This document shows positions 47,053-55,415 of a stretch of DNA of 64,000 nucleotides, in pieces. The notes beneath the pieces were generated by a model. The model worked only from the letters and a program-made list of their open reading frames with translations. It was not told where the DNA came from and did no database searches. Made by a program: the position numbers and the translations under genes. Origin of the DNA: Lysinibacillus pinottii (lineage in GTDB: Bacteria; Bacillota; Bacilli; Bacillales_A; Planococcaceae); assembly GCF_024753545.1 (NCBI RefSeq), contig NZ_JANTOO010000019.1, forward strand, positions 1 through 64,000, written 5' to 3'. Within the stretch, counting starts at the first letter, position 1, and every line of letters begins with the position of its first letter.

Positions 47053-47898
47053 TTATATCCAATTATCATACATTTGTTTTCTAGCATGATTATATAATCT
47101 AGCATATAGCTGTGTTGAATGAGTAGTTTCATGTCCTAGCAATTGTTGAATACATTCAAGTGGCATTCCCCTTTCGGCAAGGTGAGCTGCAAAGGTATGA
47201 CGTAACATATGAGGTGTTACTCTAAACCCCAATTGTTTTGAATAAAATTGGAAGAGAGTATTAATTTCTCTACTACGAATCATCCTTGTTTCCTTTTTAT
47301 CGACAAAGACATAAGGTAATTTATCTGTTCGACTATTTAGATAGGTCTCCAAGTGTTGAGCACAATCCAGGTTAAATAATACAATCCTACTTCTATTTCC
47401 TTTGCCCTCCAAAATTTGAATGCTTCGTTCAGACCAGTTGATATCCTCTTTCTTTATCTTTACAAGTTCACTAATTCTTACCCCAGTTGCATAAAGTACT
47501 TCGATTATTGTTCTCTCATAAAGTCTTTCACACACATGCTCTAAGAGACAAGTAAGTTGTTTTTTACTTAAATAACGAGGCAAAGTTTCCGCCACTTTAG
47601 GGAATGGGATATCCTTAGCAGGATTTATAATCATCAATCCTTCATCAAAACAATATTGATAAAAAGTTTTTAACCCAATTAATTTGTTTTTTATAGAATT
47701 CTGTTTATATCCTTTTTCATTTAACACCATCATCCAGTGCCTAATATCCTTTTTGGTGATCTTATTAAATGGTTTTTCCGTATAATCTTGTAATTGTTTA
47801 ACAGATAGTTGATACCCTCTGATTGTTCGAGGAGCTAAACGATACATGTATTCTTCTTTGAATTTTTCGATAAATTCATTTATATCCATAGCCATCAC
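47053..47898 (-). CDS. Tyrosine recombinase D of the array (B-type)
   Basis: A 281-aa recombinase with an N-terminal SAM-like core-binding domain (about 8-98) and a catalytic domain (about 108-281). Catalytic residues: Arg141 (TGVRISEL), Lys in GKGNRSR, His230/Arg233 (TPHMLRHTFAAHLAE), His256 (LLGHETTHS) and Tyr265 (TQLYARL). It shares the FAAHLAE motif and C-terminal NHARKQ end with recombinase B, so the two are recent paralogues. Its start overlaps the stop of recombinase C by 4 bases. Last gene of the four-gene unit. It would cut and rejoin DNA at core sites that I cannot identify. Confidence 0.9.
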   Translation of the reverse strand: MMAMDINEFIEKFKEEYMYRLAPRTIRGYQLSVKQLQDYTEKPFNKITKKDIRHWMMVLNEKGYKQNSIKNKLIGLKTFYQYCFDEGLMIINPAKDIPFPKVAETLPRYLSKKQLTCLLEHVCERLYERTIIEVLYATGVRISELVKIKKEDINWSERSIQILEGKGNRSRIVLFNLDCAQHLETYLNSRTDKLPYVFVDKKETRMIRSREINTLFQFYSKQLGFRVTPHMLRHTFAAHLAERGMPLECIQQLLGHETTHSTQLYARLYNHARKQMYDNWI

Positions 47899-49793
47899 CC
47901 CTTAAATTTTCGATATAGACTAATCAGTTTCCAATTAGGTAGACAAGCATATATTTTCGTTGTCTGGAGTTGTTTGTGTCCTAATTCATCTGCGATAAAA
48001 GAAAGATCAGCACCTTTCGTCAAGAGCTCGGTTGCAAAGGTATGTCTAAACCGATGAGGATGTAGGGAACTCTTAATTTTCGCATCTATTCCTACTTGCT
48101 CCACTATTTTTTGCATTTGCCTAATACCTAGTCTAGTTCCCCTTTCGGAAATAAAAAGTGCAGGATGCTCATCTATATAAGATTCCAGCAACCGTTCTAA
48201 TAAAATAGCACATGTTTCAGAAAAATGAACCTCCCTAATTTTCTTTCCTTTCCCCAATACTTGAGCCGTTCTGTTTTCTAAATCTATATCACTTTTATTC
48301 AACATGTTTACTTCACTGATTCGACAACCTGACGTAAGGAGCAGCTCTACCATAACCCTATTTCTAAGCTGATTTCTTTTCTCACATAACTGACGAACTT
48401 TAGCAATTTCTTCTTTTTCTAAAAACTTAGGAATAGATTTTGATTTTCGTGGAAACCATCTTTTCTTGATAGGCGACATATGGATATATCCCTCATCCAC
48501 ACAAAAATTATAAAAAGAAGAAAGAATTGTTAATTGCTTTTTAATTGTTGCTGCTTTTAATCCTTTTTGAAGTGGTATAAAATATTTTCGAATCTCCTCT
48601 GGTGTTAAAGATAAACAATTTTCGCGCTTATCTTTAAAGAATTTGTTGAGGAAAAAACGATATTGATAAATTGTTCCTGCACTTAAGTTTTCTAATTTCA
48701 TGCTTAGTAAATATTCATTGATTATCTTTCTACTATCATTGTTAACAAACAAGTTACTTATTTCCCAGTATCTATTATTTTCCAACTTATCATATTTATA
48801 AGGGATAGGTGACCTCTCTAAATATTTTTTTCTTACGCAAAATATATAGAACGAACGAAAGATACTCATATAATTATCTAACGTTTTTTCATTCTTCACA
48901 CCTTTATAACTCTGAATCCAATTTTGAAAATCATAATTTTTAAGTAGTGTAAAATGGGTATCTGTATCCTTAAAGTAAGCTTGTAAAATAAATCTATATT
49001 CCTCAATGGTACGATGGCTCTTATTTTTGTGTTTTAGGTTAAGCAAGTACTCATTAATTGTTTTTCGATTTTCTATGTTGGGTAATCTAATTTGGATTAA
49101 AAAACCCCCATCATCTTGAAAGTTTCTATCTTTCCTTTTATTTCTCAGTGGAGGATTTTCTATAATTCTTGTTTCCCAACAAAAGTCATAGAAAGTTCTA
49201 AGTGCGCTAAGAATTCCACTTCCCGTTTTATCACTCCATAAATGTCCATTCTTTAAAAACCAATCTTCAATTTCTGTTATAGTAATATAAATAAATTCCT
49301 TTTTGAAATCCTTGAAAAATTGTTGTAAAAATACCCTTTTGCATATAATAGTACTTTTTCTTTTCCCAGAGTTTTTTAAATTAACCAAAAATTCATTTAT
49401 AATATTTTGATTTTCTATATTGGGTAAAATCATCTTTAACTCCCAATATCTACTTGGATGAGATACTGATGTTTCTTCATCTTGAAGTGGGGATTCTTCG
49501 ATAAACCTTTCATTTTCACAAAAGAAATAAAATATTCGTAAGGTTGCTAAATAACAGCTAATGGTTCTCTTATTACAGCCCATTTGTTGATCTAAAAGCC
49601 AATTTGTTATATCCTCCAATGTTATACAATTATACACTTTATTACTTTTTCCAAAAAATCGCTGCAAAATACTACGTTGTCTTATGATAGTTTGCTGACT
49701 TCTTTTTTTTCTTACTAAACTTAGTAAAAACAAGTTTATTATTTCAGTATTTTCAGAATTTAATAATCCTTTCTTTAATTTCCAGTACTCCAT
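47895..49793 (-). CDS. Tyrosine recombinase C: four N-terminal DNA-binding modules plus one catalytic domain
   Basis: A 632-aa protein about twice the family length. Four diverged SAM-like core-binding modules follow each other: about 1-105, 115-217, 230-332 and 341-443. Each has the same plan, beginning near (R)YWxL or an equivalent strand, then I-N-E-F/Y-L-L-x-L-K, a Thr-Ile start to a long helix, FF-K-D, and a last helix LR.FY.FC. A single catalytic domain spans about 455-628 with Arg491 (GCRISEV), Lys in GKGKKIREV, His580/Arg583 (HPHRFRHTFATEL), His606 and Tyr615 (TTKIYACL). Module 4 and the catalytic domain resemble recombinase A; the extra three modules are an expansion. They may bind several sites or bridge distant DNA. 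I know of no standard recombinase with four tandem arms. Confidence 0.88.
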   Translation of the reverse strand: MEYWKLKKGLLNSENTEIINLFLLSLVRKKRSQQTIIRQRSILQRFFGKSNKVYNCITLEDITNWLLDQQMGCNKRTISCYLATLRIFYFFCENERFIEESPLQDEETSVSHPSRYWELKMILPNIENQNIINEFLVNLKNSGKRKSTIICKRVFLQQFFKDFKKEFIYITITEIEDWFLKNGHLWSDKTGSGILSALRTFYDFCWETRIIENPPLRNKRKDRNFQDDGGFLIQIRLPNIENRKTINEYLLNLKHKNKSHRTIEEYRFILQAYFKDTDTHFTLLKNYDFQNWIQSYKGVKNEKTLDNYMSIFRSFYIFCVRKKYLERSPIPYKYDKLENNRYWEISNLFVNNDSRKIINEYLLSMKLENLSAGTIYQYRFFLNKFFKDKRENCLSLTPEEIRKYFIPLQKGLKAATIKKQLTILSSFYNFCVDEGYIHMSPIKKRWFPRKSKSIPKFLEKEEIAKVRQLCEKRNQLRNRVMVELLLTSGCRISEVNMLNKSDIDLENRTAQVLGKGKKIREVHFSETCAILLERLLESYIDEHPALFISERGTRLGIRQMQKIVEQVGIDAKIKSSLHPHRFRHTFATELLTKGADLSFIADELGHKQLQTTKIYACLPNWKLISLYRKFKG

Positions 49794-49810
49794 AAACTCA
49801 CTCTCCCATT

Positions 49811-50653
49811 CTATGTTTGATATTGATCATATTGTTTTTTTCTCGCATGATTCATTAATCTAGTATATATTCTCGTACTATTGATATTGGCATGACCTAG
49901 CAAATCTTGTATATAGATAAATTCCATTCCCTTTTCTGCTAAATGAGCTGCAAAGGTATGTCTTAGAGTGTGGGGGGTGACTTTGAATCCTAGTTCTTTA
50001 GAATACTTTCTAAAGAACAGTTGTACTAAGTCACAACTAATATGTTTACCTCTAGGGCTGGAAAACAAAAAATCACTATTCTCGTACCGTACATGTAAAT
50101 AATTTTTCAAACGTAAAGCACATTCATGACTGAAGAGTACAAAACGATCCTTATTTCCTTTACCTTTACGAATCCATATTTGGCGTGTATCCCATTTTAT
50201 ATCTTCTAGTTTAATATTCAATAATTCATTAATTCTTACCCCAGTTGCATATAAGACCTCCACAATTGCACGTTCTCTTAAATTGTCCTTGGTTAACTCC
50301 TGAAGTAATGCTAATTGACGTTTGTTTAGATAGTACGGAAGTAAGTCTTCACTTTTTGGGGTTTTTACTTTCTTAGTGGGGTTATGATTAATCTTGTTTT
50401 CTTCGATACAATATTGATAAAATGATTTTAATGCTGTTAATTTCAGTTGAATACTACGTATTTTTAACCCTTTTTCACTTAGGGTTGCCAGCCAATTACG
50501 TATATCCTTTGCCCTTACTTCATCATAGTTTTTTTCACTCTCCGAAAAAAATTGAGAGAGTGAAATTTTATAAGAACGAATTGTTTCTGAGCTGAACTGA
50601 TTACAATTATCATCATAGAAGGCTTGTAAAACTTCCTGATTCATAGAAATCAC
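49811..50653 (-). CDS. Tyrosine recombinase B of the array
   Basis: A 280-aa recombinase: core-binding domain about 5-95, catalytic domain about 105-280 with Arg140 (TGVRINEL), Lys in GKGNKDR, His228/Arg231 (TPHTLRHTFAAHLAE), His254 (LLGHANINS) and Tyr263 (RIYTRL). Its start overlaps the end of recombinase A (4 bases) and it ends 17 bp before recombinase C, so the genes form a coupled operon. A fragment of its N-terminal domain was fused into the pseudogene at 31.3 kb. Paralogue of D. Confidence 0.9.
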   Translation of the reverse strand: MISMNQEVLQAFYDDNCNQFSSETIRSYKISLSQFFSESEKNYDEVRAKDIRNWLATLSEKGLKIRSIQLKLTALKSFYQYCIEENKINHNPTKKVKTPKSEDLLPYYLNKRQLALLQELTKDNLRERAIVEVLYATGVRINELLNIKLEDIKWDTRQIWIRKGKGNKDRFVLFSHECALRLKNYLHVRYENSDFLFSSPRGKHISCDLVQLFFRKYSKELGFKVTPHTLRHTFAAHLAEKGMEFIYIQDLLGHANINSTRIYTRLMNHARKKQYDQYQT

Positions 50654-51477
50654 CCCATTATATTCTGATATTTTAATCTCTTATCTTCCGATGGTATTTG
50701 CGCATAGATACGTGTTGTATTCAAATCGGCATGCCCCATCTCATCCGCTATAAACTGAAGATCTGCGCCTCTTGCTAATAAATTGGTGGCAAATGTATGT
50801 CTACAGCAATGTGGATGAAAAATTTTTTCAAGTCCTGCTTGTTTCCCCACTTTTTTTAGAACACCTCTTATTCCACCATTTAAAAGACGGTCACCAAATT
50901 TATTCATGAATAGCGGCTCTTTTGGATCACAAGTCCGAGCCTGTAAATAATTTTGTAATGCTATTGCACATTCTAAAGAAAAATGGATAGTTCTAATTTT
51001 ATTACCTTTCCCTACTACTTCTGCTGTGTGTTTGTCCATATTAATATCTTTGATATTTAATGCTGACATTTCTGAAACACGGCAACCCGATGTAAGAAGA
51101 AACAAAATAATAGCCCTATCTCGAATTGATAATTGTTCAGAGATAAGTTTAATACGAGAAAACTCATACTCATCTAGATAATTAGGAAGTGATTTAGGTA
51201 ATTGAGGTCTCCACCGTTTTTTTATTATCACCCTTTCTATATATTCTTCATCAAAACAAAATTGAAAAAACGTTGATAGTGTTGCATGTACAAGCGCTAT
51301 TGTATTTGGTTTTTTATCTATCGAAAAATCATTAATCCATTCTCTAACATTCTCTGAGGTCATATCCTTCAGCGGAACCTTACATTCACGTAGGAAGCGT
51401 TCCAGTATCCATTTATATTTGGTTATAGTTGCCACTGCTTTATTTTCTAATTTTAAACATAATAAATACTCATTCAA
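50650..51477 (-). CDS. Tyrosine recombinase A of the array
   Basis: A 275-aa recombinase and first gene of the unit: core-binding domain about 1-90, catalytic domain about 100-275 with Arg133 (SGCRVSEM), Lys in GKGNKIR, His223/Arg226 (HPHCCRHTFATNLL), His249 (MGHADLNT) and Tyr258 (RIYAQI). The Cys pair in HPHCCRH is unusual. The N-terminal half is nearly identical to that of the deleted copy at 31.3 kb. Paralogue of C. Possible relatives are the 'recombinase in trio' (RIT) elements, which carry three different overlapping recombinase genes; four genes in two paralogous pairs is a different layout. Confidence 0.9.
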   Translation of the reverse strand: MNEYLLCLKLENKAVATITKYKWILERFLRECKVPLKDMTSENVREWINDFSIDKKPNTIALVHATLSTFFQFCFDEEYIERVIIKKRWRPQLPKSLPNYLDEYEFSRIKLISEQLSIRDRAIILFLLTSGCRVSEMSALNIKDINMDKHTAEVVGKGNKIRTIHFSLECAIALQNYLQARTCDPKEPLFMNKFGDRLLNGGIRGVLKKVGKQAGLEKIFHPHCCRHTFATNLLARGADLQFIADEMGHADLNTTRIYAQIPSEDKRLKYQNIMG

Positions 51478-51698
51478 TACTTTTATAGTTATTGAGGAGA
51501 TATTAATATCAGTACTCTTCCAGTATTCATCAATAGTTCTTATTTTCTCATCTCCAAACTAATAGAATATGATTTAACTTATTAGGAATAGTATTTCCAT
51601 ATTTAAAATGTCTATACATTACTATTAGACTTAATACATTTAACTAGACTAAATATTAAAATATTTTTATCAAAAAGCTTATTATATTCATAATAAAA

Positions 51699-51729
51699 AA
51701 GCCCTGCTAACACTTTCTTCACAGAGCTT
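51699..51729 (-). terminator. Terminator of the zinc-ribbon gene (copy 2)
   Basis: Stem AAGCCCTG / CAGAGCTT with one mismatch and minus-strand T run. It separates the micro-protein gene from the recombinase operon. Confidence 0.78.
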
Positions 51730-51766
51730 TAAGGTATATATTCTCTATTTAAATTAAACCTATTAG

Positions 51767-51967
51767 TCATTTAATAAGATGTTTGTTATAATCAATCCAC
51801 TTTTCCATCTCCCTCTCAACAGCTCTATTTTGCCATTCAAACCAAATACCAGAACACTCACTACAATGACTGTCTACCCCGTTCTTTCTATACGTATCTC
51901 TATAAGTAAATATAGTTTTTTTACGACAACTGTAGCAAAAGATTTTTTTTTCTTTATAAAATTCCAT
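51767..51967 (-). CDS. Zinc-ribbon micro-protein (copy 2)
   Basis: A 66-aa protein with CYSC and CSEC zinc-ribbon pairs and a C-terminal helix (WFEWQNRAVEREMEKW). It is one residue different from the copy at 32234-32434 although the flanking DNA has drifted more, which suggests the protein is under selection. RBS AGGTAGG 6 bases before the ATG. Lies just upstream of the recombinase operon, same strand, with its own terminator. A role as accessory factor or directionality factor is possible, but is inference. Confidence 0.68.
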   Translation of the reverse strand: MEFYKEKKIFCYSCRKKTIFTYRDTYRKNGVDSHCSECSGIWFEWQNRAVEREMEKWIDYNKHLIK

Positions 51968-52232
51968 ATTTAACCTACCTATTGATTTTCTACTTATTCA
52001 TCTCCTTTTTACATTAAACTTATTCAAGCATTAAATACTTAAGAATTAAATTTTCAAGAGTTTTCTATTTATATTTAATTGTTTATTAAGAGAGGGATTG
52101 AATTAAAAAATCATATAACATAGAGTAAAATATTTAATAAACATTACAAGGAATCTCTCTATACTAACTAGAATGAGGATTTCCCTTGCCTCACTTACTT
52201 TCTTTCATAGGTAGACTCTGTGATACGTGACC

Positions 52233-52487
52233 CTATGCAGTGGATTCTTGCAACTCTTTGCTTGTAATACCATAGAACTTATTGAACCGGGCTACTGGCT
52301 GAACATGTGAGACATGAAACATAACAACTAAATCAGCAAAACTTTTCTTACCTAGATGCTCTATATGCCCTCTGAAAAACGTAAGTCCAAATCGAGTAGG
52401 AATTAAGAATATCTCTATTAAAGTTTTTAATTTGTTTTCGGAGTTGTTTAATTCATTCCGTACACTCCTTCTTAACTAAACTTTAAC
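52233..52487 (-). pseudogene. Coding relic beside the recombinase element
   Basis: An open minus-strand stretch of about 80 codons without a plausible start. It contains NKLKTLIEIFLIPTRFGLTF, FRGHIEHLGKKSFADLVVMF and HVSHVQPVARFNKFYGIT. The last part reads like a helix-turn-helix regulator end, but I cannot assign the family. It lies immediately outside the candidate right end of the recombinase element. Confidence 0.4.
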
Positions 52488-52921
52488 TTCTTTAAAAAGT
52501 TCTTATATTTTTTTCAGTACTTCCATGAGTATCTTTACCTTTTTCAGAAATTGTTTTATTTAGAGGGCTGTTACTTTCCATCGTACGAAGTATAAGATAC
52601 AAAGACTAGGACTTTAATGTAATCCGTTTTCACTTAATTCTTCTAACAACCATGCCAAAAATAGGGTGTGCTTTAGCATGTTGTAGAATGTGAACTTGGG
52701 TAATCAAAAGTCAATATCGCCCAAGATCTATCGTTGATATTTAGTTTTCAACACATTTAAAAGTTTACATAAACTTACCATCATTACCTAATTTAAAATT
52801 AGCTAACATACAAATGAACGACGTTTGTTTGAGTCAGTATTAATAAAATAAAACAAGGGTACTTAGACTAAATGACATCAAACATGGGAAATGTATTGTT
52901 AAGGAGGAGGTTAAAGATAAA
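52488..52921. other. Upstream region of the ger operon
   Basis: About 430 bp with no gene recognised. It must carry the ger promoter, in spore formers usually sigma-G dependent; I could not identify a convincing -35/-10 pair. Confidence 0.4.
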
Positions 52922-53989
52922 ATGAACAAAGTTTTACAGCCAATCCATGTATATTGTTTGTTATTCTTATCAGTTAGTTTTTTAGCACACTTTGTTTTAA
53001 TTCCCTCAATTTTTACAATGGTGGAACGTGAAGCTTGGATAAGTGCCTTGCTCAGTTTAGTCCCCATATTCCTTTTAGCATTATTTATTTCTAGAATGAC
53101 TTCTTCATTAAATAATAGTTCACTCCTTGAATTAAAAACGGTCCAAAATAATAAAACACTGTACGTATTCATCATTTTGATATATTTAGTTTATTTAATG
53201 TCATCAACGTTCATCTCACTCAAATTTACAATTATTTGGGCAGAAGAAAGTTTTAACTCGGATTATCCCTATTTTATTACAGTTATTTTATTTATATTAT
53301 TATGCTTTTATGGTTCCCTAAAAGGGCTTAAGACCATAGCTATCCAGTCCCTAATTATTTGTTCACTATACATTTTTTTGTTTGTTCTTCTCAATTTAGG
53401 AAACTCAATGAACAATGAATACGAACTATTATTACCAGTAAATACAAGTAATACTCCGTCCATTTATTGGGGAATATTATACATATGTATTGGTATTTTA
53501 GAAATGGGCTTTATTTTAATCGTTTTAAATGGTTATGTAAAAGAGCAACTGAAAAGGAAAGGTATCCTCGTATTCTCTATTCTGTTTGTCTTATTCGTTT
53601 TAATCGCTATTGTGACGGCTGTATCTGAATTCGGCATTTATCTAACTCAAAAAATGCTCTTTCCCATAAACGAGCAATGGAGAGTTTTATCATTTGGTAA
53701 GTACTTTACAAGATTAGATTCTTTATCTGTTGTCCAATTATTATCAATGTCTTTTATTCGTATATGTTTATTTATGTATATTGTGTCTTCCTTCTTTCAA
53801 AATCGAAAATTTATATTAATTGTTGGTTATCTAAGCTTAACAATAGGATTATTAATTCCTTGGTCTGTTTCTGATTTTTTGACATTTATAAAAAGCACTT
53901 ATCTCCTTTCTATTTTTTTATTTTTATTCTTTTTTATGATTGTTTTCTATGTAGTAGAAAAAAAAGCAAAAGGGAGTTCATCATCTTGA
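52922..53989 (+). CDS. Spore germination protein GerB (GerAB family permease)
   Basis: A 355-aa membrane protein with about ten hydrophobic helices across its length, starting IHVYCLLFLSVSFLAHFVLI. It belongs to the GerAB/ArcD-like amino-acid permease family and would be the germinant-binding subunit in the inner membrane of the spore. RBS AAGGAGGAGG lies 11 bases before the ATG. It is the first gene of the operon here; the A subunit usually comes first. Its stop overlaps the TTG start of the A gene. Confidence 0.88.
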   Translation: MNKVLQPIHVYCLLFLSVSFLAHFVLIPSIFTMVEREAWISALLSLVPIFLLALFISRMTSSLNNSSLLELKTVQNNKTLYVFIILIYLVYLMSSTFISLKFTIIWAEESFNSDYPYFITVILFILLCFYGSLKGLKTIAIQSLIICSLYIFLFVLLNLGNSMNNEYELLLPVNTSNTPSIYWGILYICIGILEMGFILIVLNGYVKEQLKRKGILVFSILFVLFVLIAIVTAVSEFGIYLTQKMLFPINEQWRVLSFGKYFTRLDSLSVVQLLSMSFIRICLFMYIVSSFFQNRKFILIVGYLSLTIGLLIPWSVSDFLTFIKSTYLLSIFLFLFFFMIVFYVVEKKAKGSSSS

Positions 53990-55386
53990 CTGAAAATAAG
54001 GATTTTCTCTATAAAGAATTAGGCCACCAATCAGATATAACGATAAGTAGTAAATTCTATATGTTTAATAATGAAAAGCATGAAGTTATATTTGTCTATT
54101 GCCATAGTTTAGTTGATAGTGTACTTTTTTTGAATTCATTATTACCAAATATCAGATTCCTTGCTGAACACGGACATTTACATGATGTTGAAATTATAAA
54201 CCGTTATTTAGAAGTAGATGAGATCAAAGAGTACCGAACGAAGACAGATGAAATGAATAGCAAAATTTTCTCAGGTTTTTTATATTTTTTCCATGTTCCA
54301 TCAAATAGCTTATATTCAACCAATTTAGCTAAACTTCCTGAACGATCCATTGAAGAATCAAATATGGAAGTCTCATTAAGAGGACCGAGAGATGGGTTTG
54401 TTGAAAATATAGATACCAATTTTTCTTTAATAAGAATGAGATTAAAAAGTAAAAATTTATCAAGTAACGATTTTACAATTGGCGACACCAGTAAAACCAA
54501 AGTTTTATTGCTCTACATTGAAAACTATATTGATCAAAATACGTTAAAGAATGTACAAAGCAAACTAAATAAAATAAAAGTAGATAATATTGCAAGTAGT
54601 TATCATATAGAAGAATTACTTTATGATAAGTTGACACTCTTTCCCCTCCTTAATTATTCAGGAAGGCCCGATTTTGTAGTAAGTTCCCTCAATAAAGGCC
54701 GTTTTGTCATATTAGTAGATGGAAGTCCAAGCTGTTTAATTGGACCCGTAAATTTATTACTTATATTGAAAGCACCTGAAGATGATCAAACGAATTTTTT
54801 ATTTGTGAGTTTTTCACGCATTTTAAGGATTACCTCTTTATTAACAAGTATATTTTTACCTGGACTTTGGATTGCATTAACTGTCCATCAACTTAACCAG
54901 CTACCCTTTCCCTTACTAGTATCAATATCTGCATCTAAAATTGGACTACCTGTTTCCTCTTCGTTCGAAATTCTTATTATGCTCATTTTTTTTGACCTCT
55001 TTCGAGAAGCGGGTATACGCTTGCCTAAAGCTGTTGGTCAAACTATTGCAGTTTTAGGAGGATTAATAGTTGGGGATGCTGCTATAAGAGCAGGATTTAC
55101 ATCACCATCAACATTAGTAATTGGGGCACTTACCGTTATATCTAGCTATACATTAATTAATCAAAATATATTAGGCAATGTATTTTTAATAAGAGTTGCT
55201 GTATTAATAATTGCCTCCTTTTTTGGAATGTATGGCTTTGTTTTAAGTGTCTTATTTTTCTTAACTTATATCTCGTCATTAGAAAGTTTCGGGCATCCTT
55301 ACCTTTCTACATTTTATAAAGTAAGTATTCCCGAACTTATAAAAAGTTTTCTTAAAATGCCATTTAGAATTAAAACAAAAGACTGA
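53986..55386 (+). CDS. Spore germination protein GerA (GerAA family)
   Basis: A 466-aa subunit with a soluble N-terminal region (about 1-255) and about five membrane helices in the C-terminal half. Family blocks seen are LRGPRDGFVENIDTN, LVDGSPSCLIGPV, REAGIRLPKAVGQTIAVLGG and LVIGDAAIRAGFTSP (about 355-375). With GerB and GerC it forms the nutrient-receptor/ion channel that starts germination. The start codon is TTG with AAAGGGAG about 10 bases upstream, overlapping the gerB stop by 4 bases, so translation is coupled. Confidence 0.92.
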   Translation: MTENKDFLYKELGHQSDITISSKFYMFNNEKHEVIFVYCHSLVDSVLFLNSLLPNIRFLAEHGHLHDVEIINRYLEVDEIKEYRTKTDEMNSKIFSGFLYFFHVPSNSLYSTNLAKLPERSIEESNMEVSLRGPRDGFVENIDTNFSLIRMRLKSKNLSSNDFTIGDTSKTKVLLLYIENYIDQNTLKNVQSKLNKIKVDNIASSYHIEELLYDKLTLFPLLNYSGRPDFVVSSLNKGRFVILVDGSPSCLIGPVNLLLILKAPEDDQTNFLFVSFSRILRITSLLTSIFLPGLWIALTVHQLNQLPFPLLVSISASKIGLPVSSSFEILIMLIFFDLFREAGIRLPKAVGQTIAVLGGLIVGDAAIRAGFTSPSTLVIGALTVISSYTLINQNILGNVFLIRVAVLIIASFFGMYGFVLSVLFFLTYISSLESFGHPYLSTFYKVSIPELIKSFLKMPFRIKTKD

Positions 55387-55415
55387 CTGTTTTTTCAAAA
55401 GAAGGGAGAATATAA

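Larger units (their letters stand above)
50369..52177 (-). repeat. Parent segment of the duplicated recombinase region
   Basis: This stretch (part of recombinase B, all of A, zinc ribbon, leader) matches 31333-32644, which lacks about 50511-51026. Outer matching limits are AGTGGGG-TTATG on the left and CTAGAATGAG on the right. Confidence 0.72.
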
